From M55B174 sp034716235 (GTDB taxonomy: Bacteria > Patescibacteriota > Minisyncoccia > CAIUEV01 > JAHKAQ01), in NCBI GenBank assembly GCA_034716235.1, contig JAYEHH010000002.1, forward strand, positions 1-6,870: a stretch of 6,870 nt of DNA, given 5' to 3'. Shown here in pieces: positions 1 through 5,830 of this stretch (position 1 is the first letter of the stretch; each line of letters starts with the position of its first letter). The notes under the pieces are model-generated. The model made no database searches and was not told where the DNA came from. It saw nothing but the letters and a program-made list of their open reading frames with translations. The position numbers were made by a program, and so were the translations under genes.

Positions 1-1
1 T

Positions 2-2425
2 GTAGTGGGTAGAGCTACTTGGTTCATATTACCTTATGATGCCATTAAAGAAGGATTTGCCAGTATGTTTCATGGAGCACCTATTCCGGAGGCGATGGCA
101 AGTACACGGGCAGAAAATGAAATGACTAACTCGGCTAACTTTGATGGAACTAACTTAACTGTTGAACAGCAATTATCTTTTGGCAATCAAAATAGTACAG
201 AAGAAAAGTTTGGGATTTATGATACTAGTGGGGGTGATGATCTTATCGGAAACGCAGATGTTACTGCGGCAGGTGATGGGATTTTGGGTTATAATTCCGA
301 ATCTGTTGATTCAATTCCTACTCTAAAGCCTTATCAGTTAGAGTTTGTTCAGTTCAATCAAGGCAATCCCACTGCCATTATCCCTGGGACAAATGGTATG
401 ACAGTAGGACAGCTAGCAACTTTAAACAATAACAATCAGAATGCTGGTGTAGCAACAACCTACATAGATAATGAAGGGCACACGGTTCATGCAAACTCTA
501 GTGAATGTGCTAATTTAGCTAGTTCTAATCAAAGTCAATCTGGGGGTAATGGTCTTCTCGGAACCACAACAGATGTTGTTACGGCAGGTGAAGGTAATGT
601 GGTCGGTAATGTTAACCAAATTGGTTCAATTTATACTACTGGTACTACTGCCACTGATGATAATGTTATGGACACAAGGTCAGATTTACCTGCAGGCATT
701 ACCGTGCACCCAGTTACCAGTCAGTTGGTTGATGGGGATGGCTTGGTGGTTGATCAAAATGGGGAACCAATTTACTATGCGGATGTTTTGGATACTGGAT
801 GGGGAATTCTTCGAGACTCGACAGCCGGTAAAACTTTCGAAAAGGTTATAAAGTTACCAATGGCAACGTACAATAAAGCTTTAAGTATTTGGGATGATAT
901 ACGAAATCCTGATATTAGCGCAACAGAAATTGTTACTGGATTAGGGCTTGACGCAGCAGGAAGTGCTGGTGGATTAGTACTTAACTCAATGGGGCTTACT
1001 GATGCAGAGAAAGAAAGGGCAATAAGAAATATAAAGAAAGACATTGCGGAAGGGATAATTAATAAAGGAAATTTAACGGAAGAAAAATTTAATGCATATT
1101 TTACAGAAGCACAAGATACTAATAGTGAAGAAATCATTACCACGACCATTACAACAGCAGATCAAGGCAATGAAACGGATGTTGATAAACTAGAAAATAA
1201 AATAGACATTGAGGTTGGAACTGAAGGTAGCGGAAATACGGCAATAGGTGATTCTGTCACTGAAGAACTTAATAATATTGCTACTGGAGCCGGACAAGCA
1301 AAAGATGCTGTTGTGGACAAAACCAAACAAGGTGCTGTCTTTTTAAGTAACTGGTGGAAAAATTCAAATTCTACAAACCAAACTCCTAGTTATAACGAAT
1401 TTACATCAAATCCTAAAAGATATGAAGGTTTTGAACTTGTGGACGGTAAAGTAGTCCCTGTGGGGGGGAATATTACTGGAAATGCTAGCGGTAATAATAT
1501 GTCTTCTGATAAAAAAGATACTGCCACTGTCAATGTAACAGCGCTCAGTGGAGGTAATGAAAATGCTGGTGGATTGACGATAAAGGACATTAATGGGAAT
1601 GATTGTAACTTAACCTCTGACCAGGCAAAACAATACACCGATCTTTCTAACTTTGCTAATCATGTAAGCACTACTGGTACCACACAAGGGAGTCTGCACC
1701 TTGGGATGGAAGGTGATGTAACACCTGGCTTCAACAATGTTACAAATTCAGACCTTAAAGCTTTTACCAATCCCGAGCTTCGTATAAATCCTGATGGATT
1801 GTTTACTGTTGTTGAAGCTGGAGCAGCTTTTGAAGCGGATCCTAATGTTATAGTGGATACTATTGTTAAACCGGATCTTGTTGTTGCCGACGATACTGAT
1901 GTAACATTTGAAGATCGTGCAGAGCAAGAAGATATTGATGGTCTTACCTCCGCTCCTGTGATAAATGAATCAGACGCTACCGGTTCAGAGAAGGAAGGAG
2001 TAATAGTTACAAATCTTGGAGAAGATAATAAAGGGCTAATGCCTGCCGAAGAAGGAGCAAAAGCTGTCGCAAGTAATGTTGCTACTAAAACGAAACCAAC
2101 TTATTGGTCTCCATTTGATCATCCTTCAACAGTAAACTCTCATGCGCAGACCGGCAGTCAGGGATTTGACCCATTCAATTATGGTCAAGGTCCAGCATCT
2201 ATACCTAGCTCTGATCTTTATGGTTCAGATTATTTTCAAGGTGCAAGTACTAAGGCTAACGCGAATAACACAGTTATTGATTCAGGCCAAGAAGCCAATA
2301 TTGCCACAGGGACTGTTCCAAACAATGTAACAAATATAGGCGATGGCAGTACTCATCTAGGCAACGCAAATCAAGGCTATTCTTCTGTTTTTGGGAATAA
2401 AGGGGATAGCATTATTACCCCTTAA
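2..2425 (+). CDS. Large low-complexity Asn/Thr/Gly-rich protein, probably extracellular, 5'-partial
   Basis: I do not recognise this protein. The frame is open to the left edge: a GTG at 5-7 could be a start, but an in-frame Val codon precedes it and no ribosome binding site is visible, so the gene most likely begins upstream. Numbered from that GTG it is 806 residues. Most of it is rich in Asn, Thr, Gly, Asp and Ser with few aromatics, typical of secreted or surface-displayed bacterial proteins. No membrane segment or signal peptide is visible in this part. Residues about 263-375 and 415-450 are less repetitive, more charged and probably helical. There are only two cysteines, C168 and C534, each a little after an Asn-Ala-Gly motif (146-148 and 520-522) in segments that align weakly. 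Residues 80-95 and 184-201 (L-I/L-G, D-V, T-A, G-D/E-G, G) form a second weak repeat. A G7 tract lies at 1462-1468. A terminator follows, so the gene is the end of its transcription unit. An adhesin or surface-layer-like role is only a guess. Confidence 0.8.
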   Translation, partial: VVGRATWFILPYDAIKEGFASMFHGAPIPEAMASTRAENEMTNSANFDGTNLTVEQQLSFGNQNSTEEKFGIYDTSGGDDLIGNADVTAAGDGILGYNSESVDSIPTLKPYQLEFVQFNQGNPTAIIPGTNGMTVGQLATLNNNNQNAGVATTYIDNEGHTVHANSSECANLASSNQSQSGGNGLLGTTTDVVTAGEGNVVGNVNQIGSIYTTGTTATDDNVMDTRSDLPAGITVHPVTSQLVDGDGLVVDQNGEPIYYADVLDTGWGILRDSTAGKTFEKVIKLPMATYNKALSIWDDIRNPDISATEIVTGLGLDAAGSAGGLVLNSMGLTDAEKERAIRNIKKDIAEGIINKGNLTEEKFNAYFTEAQDTNSEEIITTTITTADQGNETDVDKLENKIDIEVGTEGSGNTAIGDSVTEELNNIATGAGQAKDAVVDKTKQGAVFLSNWWKNSNSTNQTPSYNEFTSNPKRYEGFELVDGKVVPVGGNITGNASGNNMSSDKKDTATVNVTALSGGNENAGGLTIKDINGNDCNLTSDQAKQYTDLSNFANHVSTTGTTQGSLHLGMEGDVTPGFNNVTNSDLKAFTNPELRINPDGLFTVVEAGAAFEADPNVIVDTIVKPDLVVADDTDVTFEDRAEQEDIDGLTSAPVINESDATGSEKEGVIVTNLGEDNKGLMPAEEGAKAVASNVATKTKPTYWSPFDHPSTVNSHAQTGSQGFDPFNYGQGPASIPSSDLYGSDYFQGASTKANANNTVIDSGQEANIATGTVPNNVTNIGDGSTHLGNANQGYSSVFGNKGDSIITP

Positions 2426-2460
2426 TCAAGTTCTCTAATTTTTATCATTTCTTATTTTCT

Positions 2461-2498
2461 ACACCCTAGAACTATTTCTGGGGTGTATTTTTATTTTC
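2461..2498 (+). terminator. Intrinsic terminator after the large surface protein gene
   Basis: An 11-bp stem (2461-2471 with 2476-2486, including one T-G wobble) closes a 4-nt loop CTAT and is followed at once by a T-rich run, ATTTTTATTTT, at 2487-2497. It starts 35 nt after the TAA stop of the large gene. Stem, short loop and U-tract together are the classic Rho-independent layout for + strand transcription, and they separate the first gene from the mechanosensitive channel operon. Confidence 0.85.
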
Positions 2499-2502
2499 CG
2501 TC

Positions 2503-2535
2503 TTTGCCAAATTTAGGAAAAGCTAACTTGGCAAA
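2503..2535. repeat. Imperfect 33-nt hairpin, TTTGCCAA/TTGGCAAA
   Basis: TTTGCCAA (2503-2510) is the exact reverse complement of TTGGCAAA (2528-2535). Inside it TTAG (2513-2516) pairs with CTAA (2523-2526) around the loop GAAAAG, leaving a 2x1 internal loop. No T-run follows on either strand, so it is not an obvious terminator. It could be part of the palindromic intergenic element that follows, or a protein binding site; the sequence does not decide. Confidence 0.5.
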
Positions 2536-2546
2536 TGGAGAGAAAA

Positions 2547-2653
2547 GGAATCGCCAGCCAGAGGCCCGCCTAGACTCGGCGAGGCTAGCTGGTCGCTCTT
2601 CGAGCGAGATTCCCGTTGGAGTCTATCCCGTCGGATGACGGGACAGGAATGAC
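2547..2653. repeat. GC-rich palindromic intergenic island (REP-like)
   Basis: By direct count, 2551-2650 is 63% G+C, against about 22% in 2661-2750. It is built of nested inverted repeats. GGAATC (2547-2552) pairs with GATTCC (2608-2613), enclosing CCAGC (2554-2558) with GCTGG (2588-2592), then GCC/GGC pairs (2564-2566 with 2583-2585, 2568-2570 with 2578-2580), plus a side hairpin TCGCTC-TTC-GAGCGA (2593-2607). A second unit has TCCCGTC-GGAT-GACGGGA (2626-2643), and ATTCC (2609-2613) can instead pair with GGAAT (2646-2650), so the two structures share one arm and are mutually exclusive. This looks like a dispersed REP-type repeat or small non-autonomous element; no open reading frame or target-site duplication was found. 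A structured RNA is the alternative. Confidence 0.6.
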
Positions 2654-2676
2654 AAATAAAATTGTGAAGTAGAAAA

Positions 2677-2746
2677 AGATATTCCTTAATTGAGAATTGA
2701 AAATTGAGAATTGAAAATTATTATAGATATTCCTCAATTATCAATT
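2677..2746. repeat. AT-rich block of short direct, tandem and inverted repeats
   Basis: The 14-mer TTGAGAATTGAAAA occurs twice in perfect tandem (2690-2703 and 2704-2717). A 15-mer AGATATTCCTTAATT (2677-2691) recurs at 2725-2739 with a single difference, 48 nt downstream. AATTGAGAATTG (2689-2700) is matched at 11 of 12 positions by the reverse complement of 2735-2746, so the block can also fold as a hairpin. Only two repeat copies are present, with no spacers, so it is not a CRISPR array. The pattern fits a small intergenic repeat, possibly continuous with the GC-rich island on its left. Confidence 0.55.
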
Positions 2747-2763
2747 ATCCATTACCCCCCCCT

Positions 2764-2801
2764 CTGGCAAAATATCTAAAAATAGTGCTATAATCTAAAT
2801 A
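2764..2801 (+). promoter_or_regulatory. Extended -10 sigma70-type promoter for the channel operon
   Basis: A perfect TATAAT (2789-2794) is preceded by TGC (2786-2788), giving the extended -10 form TGnTATAAT. The -35 region is poor: CTGGCA at 2764-2769 matches TTGACA at four of six positions with a long 19-bp spacer, which an extended -10 can tolerate. Transcription would start near 2801, about 33 nt before the ATG of the channel gene. A C8 tract (2755-2762) touches the -35. AATCTAAA (2792-2799), overlapping the -10, is the reverse complement of TTTAGATT (2813-2820), a possible operator or leader hairpin. Confidence 0.6.
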
Positions 2802-2833
2802 TAGCGAAAACTTTTAGATTTAATGCCGTCATT

Positions 2834-3691
2834 ATGCTAGTTAATTTTATTTCTCAAATTCCGGGATTCATAGAAGATGTTTGGGATAGCAATTTTAAGT
2901 TTGTGCTTGTTGTAGCTTTAGCCCCTATTCTCCAGCTGATTATAAAATTAGTAACTCCATTTTTAGTAAAGATATTTCTAGCTGGTTCTGGGATCGCTGG
3001 TTTTGGGACGAAAAGAGGTGACAAGGCTGCTAAAAAGCGGATTAAAACTCTGGCGGGTGTAGCAGAGGCTACCACCTTTGTTTTGATTATAATTGGAGTA
3101 ATCCTGTTTATTTTTACCGAGGTTGGGCTGGATATTGCTCCCATTATTGCTGGAGCTGGAGTTTTGAGTTTAGCTGTTGGCTTCGGAGCCCAAAGTCTAG
3201 TCAAAGATATTATCTCCGGTATTTTTATTATTCTTGAGAATCAGTTTAACAAAGGGGATTGGGTACAAATAGGTAAATATGGAGGAAGAGTGGTGGAGGT
3301 TAATCTGCGTCGGACAATTTTGCAAACCATTAGCGGTGCTCGTCATATTATTCCCAATAGTAAAGTTGTCATAGTAACTAATAATACCAATCAATACAGT
3401 GCCATTAGTTTAATTATTCCAACTAAAATTAATGCTGACTTTAAGAAAGTAAATCGCTTAATTAATGAGGTCTGCCGAGAATTAGCTCAAGATTCTGAAT
3501 TTGAAAAAAATATTATTGAAGCTCCTGAGACAATAGGAGTGGATGAAATAAATGAGTACGCTGCTCTTATCAGAGTTTGGGGTAAGGTAAAGCCCGGTAA
3601 ACATATTAAAGCTAAGAGAGAACTAGCCAAAAGAATTGCGGAAAAATTTGCTCAAAATAAAATTAAACTTCCAGGTAAAATAATAGCTTAA
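2834..3691 (+). CDS. MscS-family small-conductance mechanosensitive ion channel
   Basis: This is a membrane channel that opens under membrane tension and lets ions and small solutes escape during osmotic downshock. It is 285 residues, close to the 286 of E. coli MscS. Hydrophobic segments lie at about 22-50, 78-96 and 100-131. The third is the pore helix, with the Gly/Ala-rich stretch (AGAG at 106-109, VGFGAQS at 115-121) and the VKDIISG turn (123-129) diagnostic of the family. The beta domain follows, with FNKGDWV (138-144), GRVVEV (151-156) and IPNSKV (173-178), then an alpha/beta cytoplasmic domain from about 190 to the end. The ATG at 2834 is chosen because it opens directly into the N-terminal segment and lies about 33 nt after a good promoter; no Shine-Dalgarno is visible. 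It is the first gene of the run, and its TAA is followed with no gap by the glycosyltransferase ATG. Assignment to a subfamily such as YkuT is not attempted. Confidence 0.93.
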   Translation: MLVNFISQIPGFIEDVWDSNFKFVLVVALAPILQLIIKLVTPFLVKIFLAGSGIAGFGTKRGDKAAKKRIKTLAGVAEATTFVLIIIGVILFIFTEVGLDIAPIIAGAGVLSLAVGFGAQSLVKDIISGIFIILENQFNKGDWVQIGKYGGRVVEVNLRRTILQTISGARHIIPNSKVVIVTNNTNQYSAISLIIPTKINADFKKVNRLINEVCRELAQDSEFEKNIIEAPETIGVDEINEYAALIRVWGKVKPGKHIKAKRELAKRIAEKFAQNKIKLPGKIIA

Positions 3692-4840
3692 ATGAAATAT
3701 AACTTAGCCATTGTCCATGATTATCTCACTCAGGTAGGCGGAGCCGAGATGGTTTTAAAATCTATGGGTAAAATTTGGGCGGAAGCTCCCGTGTATACCT
3801 TAATTCATGATAAAAAGACAATTGGCGCTAATTTTATAAATAATTTAATTGAGGAATCTTTTTTAAAAAGAGCACCGTCCTTTTTAAGGAAAAGAAGAAA
3901 ATTAATTTTACCATTGTTGGCAGTGGCTCCGGAAACTTTTAACTTAAGAGAATTTGAGGTAGTGCTATCTTCCAGTGGGGCTTTTTCTAAGGGAGTAATT
4001 ACTAATCCCAATACGGTAAGCATTTGCTATTGTCATAGTCCTATGCGATTTGCTTGGGATTATACTCATCAATATTTAGAAGAGCTTTCTTTGAGTAAAC
4101 CTAGAAAACTTTTAGCCAGATTGGCCTTAAATTATGTTCGTTTATGGGATGTAGTTTCTGCTGACAGGGTAGATTATTTTATTGCTAATTCTCGAGCCAC
4201 TCAAGAAAAAATTAAAAAATATTATCGGCGAAAGTCAACCGTTATTTATCCCCCAGTAGAAACTGATCTTTTCAGACCAAAAAATGGGCGGACCGTTTTC
4301 ACTAAAAAACAAAAGCGAAATAAAGGTTATTATTTAATCGTGTCTCGGTTATCGGCGTATAAAAAAATAGATGTAGCGGTAGAGGCTTTTAATAAATTAG
4401 GCTGGAAGTTGATAGTTATTGGAGATGGACCGGAATATAAAAAGTTAAAAAAGCTAGCGGGAAACACCGTTAAAATTTTAGGTTTCAAAAATAGGAGCGA
4501 AGTTATAAATTATGTCAAAGATTGTCAAGGCTATATCTTGCCAGCCGAAGAAGATTTTGGGATTTCAGCGGTTGAAGCAATGGCTGCCGGAAAACCAGTC
4601 TTAGCCTTAAGAGCCGGAGGAGCGCTAGAAACAGTGATAGAAGGAGTTACTGGAGAATTTTTTGATGCAACCACCGTTGAAGTTTTGGCTGAAGGGGCTT
4701 ACCGATTAGAGCAAAATAGGAAAAATTATGATTCTCAAGAGATTATTAAACAAGCTCAGCAGTTTTCTCGTCATAATTTTGAAACAAAAATTAAACGGTT
4801 TATTGAAGAAAAATACGAAGAATTTAAAAATAAAAACTAG
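3692..4840 (+). CDS. Family 4 glycosyltransferase, WbaZ-like (GT-B fold)
   Basis: This is a cytoplasmic retaining sugar transferase that moves a sugar from a nucleotide-sugar donor to a glycan or lipid-linked acceptor; mannosyltransferase WbaZ of O-antigen synthesis is the named relative. At 382 residues it has full GT-B length. The N-terminal acceptor domain shows the opening HDYL with GGAE (17-20), CHSPMRFAWD (114-123), RLWD (150-153) and FIANS (163-167), a set typical of the WbaZ-like group. The C-terminal donor domain shows VSRLSAYKK (217-225), IGDGPE (243-248) and EDFGISAVE (287-295), the E-x7-E motif with E287 and E295 as the donor-binding acids, then AGKPVLA (299-305). Its ATG directly follows the channel's TAA, with no room for its own ribosome binding site in the gap, suggesting translational coupling. 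The actual sugar and acceptor cannot be read from sequence; no other glycan gene is in view. Confidence 0.92.
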   Translation: MKYNLAIVHDYLTQVGGAEMVLKSMGKIWAEAPVYTLIHDKKTIGANFINNLIEESFLKRAPSFLRKRRKLILPLLAVAPETFNLREFEVVLSSSGAFSKGVITNPNTVSICYCHSPMRFAWDYTHQYLEELSLSKPRKLLARLALNYVRLWDVVSADRVDYFIANSRATQEKIKKYYRRKSTVIYPPVETDLFRPKNGRTVFTKKQKRNKGYYLIVSRLSAYKKIDVAVEAFNKLGWKLIVIGDGPEYKKLKKLAGNTVKILGFKNRSEVINYVKDCQGYILPAEEDFGISAVEAMAAGKPVLALRAGGALETVIEGVTGEFFDATTVEVLAEGAYRLEQNRKNYDSQEIIKQAQQFSRHNFETKIKRFIEEKYEEFKNKN

Positions 4841-4852
4841 CCCTAATTGAAC

Positions 4853-5794
4853 ATGAAAAAATTTATTGGCAACGAAGGGAAAATTAAACTTATAGAAAAG
4901 ATTGCTCATTCTCCAAGACCAGAAGGATCATATATTATTGCTGGTCCTAAAGGTACCGGGAAAAAAGATGCTGTAGCTTATTTTATAAAACTTCTATTAG
5001 GAGACCAGACTTCTGAAGCTGGTATCCCAGCAGGAGCAGGGCAGGTTTATCGGATAACTCCAAAAATTACTAAGAAAATTGAGAAAAAGAAAGAAAAAAT
5101 ACGGGAGAAAGATATTACCGTTGGACAAATTAGGGAAGCCATTAGTTTTATGAATCTAAAATCATTAAAGTCCTCTTTTATGGTTTGTGTGATTGAGAGA
5201 GCAGAAAAAATGCATGTCTCTGCTCAAAATGCTCTTTTAAAAAGTCTGGAAGAGCCTAAAAGGGGGAATGTTTTTTTACTGGTCACAGAATCAGAAAGAA
5301 AACTATTACCAACCATTCAATCTAGAAGCGCAATAATAAAATTTGGTCTTTCTAATCCGGAAAAAATCTTCCAGCAACTTATTGAAGAAGGAATAGCTCA
5401 AGAAGATGCTCGCAAAATTGCTTATTATAGTTGGGGAAAGTCGGAATATTCTCAAAAATTAATGGAGAACCGAGAAAGTCTTCAAGTTTTAGAAAGAGCA
5501 GAAAAAAGTTTTTTAGAATTGATCCAAGCCCCTTTATTTAAAAAAATGGGTTATTTAGAGCAGGAAAATGATTCTAGAAAAATTCTTCAGAAAGTTGATC
5601 TCTGGATAAGTTTTTTGTTGGCTAATTTAGAAGAAAAATTTACGGGAGATTTTTCAATAGTCAGGGAAACTAGCCGATTTGGTTTGGAGAGTCAAGAGAT
5701 GGTGTCTCTTCTGGAGAATTTTCTAGAACTTAGGAAAAAGCTGAAATATACTAACGCTTCTCCTAAGCTAGCGCTAGAAGTAGCTTGGTTATAA
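4853..5794 (+). CDS. holB: DNA polymerase III subunit delta' (clamp-loader AAA+ protein)
   Basis: This is a component of the clamp loader that places the beta sliding clamp on primed DNA at the replication fork. It is 313 residues from the ATG at 4853. A TTG six bases upstream (4847) is in frame but is less likely, as the protein then starts with two extra residues before MKKFIGNE. A P-loop GPKGTGKK (31-38) has Lys where Ser/Thr normally coordinates magnesium. The Walker B region (VCVIERAEKM, 111-120) has Glu in place of the usual Asp-Glu/Asp pair. The family hallmark NALLKSLEEP (126-135) is intact. The SRC motif is SRS (157-159), keeping arginine-finger R158. The four-cysteine zinc module expected after the P-loop is absent. 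The C-terminal collar is helical and ends with NASPKLALE (301-309). Together these suggest an ATPase-dead delta' role and not the DnaX motor. DnaX is the alternative, but the degenerate P-loop and short length argue against it. No Shine-Dalgarno is visible in the 12-nt gap after the glycosyltransferase. Confidence 0.88.
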   Translation: MKKFIGNEGKIKLIEKIAHSPRPEGSYIIAGPKGTGKKDAVAYFIKLLLGDQTSEAGIPAGAGQVYRITPKITKKIEKKKEKIREKDITVGQIREAISFMNLKSLKSSFMVCVIERAEKMHVSAQNALLKSLEEPKRGNVFLLVTESERKLLPTIQSRSAIIKFGLSNPEKIFQQLIEEGIAQEDARKIAYYSWGKSEYSQKLMENRESLQVLERAEKSFLELIQAPLFKKMGYLEQENDSRKILQKVDLWISFLLANLEEKFTGDFSIVRETSRFGLESQEMVSLLENFLELRKKLKYTNASPKLALEVAWL

Positions 5795-5812
5795 AATAAT
5801 AATTTTTATAAA
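5785..5812 (+). promoter_or_regulatory. Possible weak promoter before the Asp-box lipoprotein
   Basis: TATAAA (5807-5812) sits 16 bp after TTGGTT (5785-5790), which matches only the TTG half of a -35 box and lies inside the end of the delta' gene. The -10 box is part of a 12-bp AT palindrome (5803-5814). The 36-nt gap is almost all A and T, so a chance match is quite likely; read-through from the upstream run is the other option. Confidence 0.25.
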
Positions 5813-5830
5813 AATAAATAAAATTGAGTT

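Noticed and set aside
5..130. Signal peptide at the start of the large first protein
   Set aside because: The stretch has charged residues within the hydrophobic part and the gene is cut by the window edge, so any real signal would lie upstream.
549..851. Plus-strand alternate-frame open frame in the large gene
   Set aside because: It is overlapped completely by the longer frame, which alone continues smoothly on both sides; its odd Met/Trp/Gln-rich composition is a frame-shift shadow.
775..1149. Minus-strand open frame inside the large first gene
   Set aside because: It lies wholly within the plus-strand gene, has no promoter or ribosome site, and its hydrophobic composition is what antisense of Asn/Asp/Thr-rich coding gives.
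2503..2535. Second intrinsic terminator
   Set aside because: The hairpin is good, but no T-run follows on either strand and a convincing terminator already lies at 2461-2498.
2547..2653. tRNA or other known structural RNA
   Set aside because: The pairing does not give a cloverleaf: there is no acceptor stem with T-loop sequence, and stems are nested or share arms. I could not match it to a named RNA family.
2690..2717. CRISPR array
   Set aside because: Only two 14-bp units are present, directly abutting with no spacers and no cas gene.
2854..3204. Minus-strand open frame opposite the channel gene
   Set aside because: The + strand carries unmistakable MscS motifs at the same place; the antisense frame has no recognisable features.
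5803..5814. Terminator between the delta' gene and the lipoprotein
   Set aside because: The TTTTTATAAAAA palindrome has no loop and no GC pairs, so it would not form a stable terminator hairpin.
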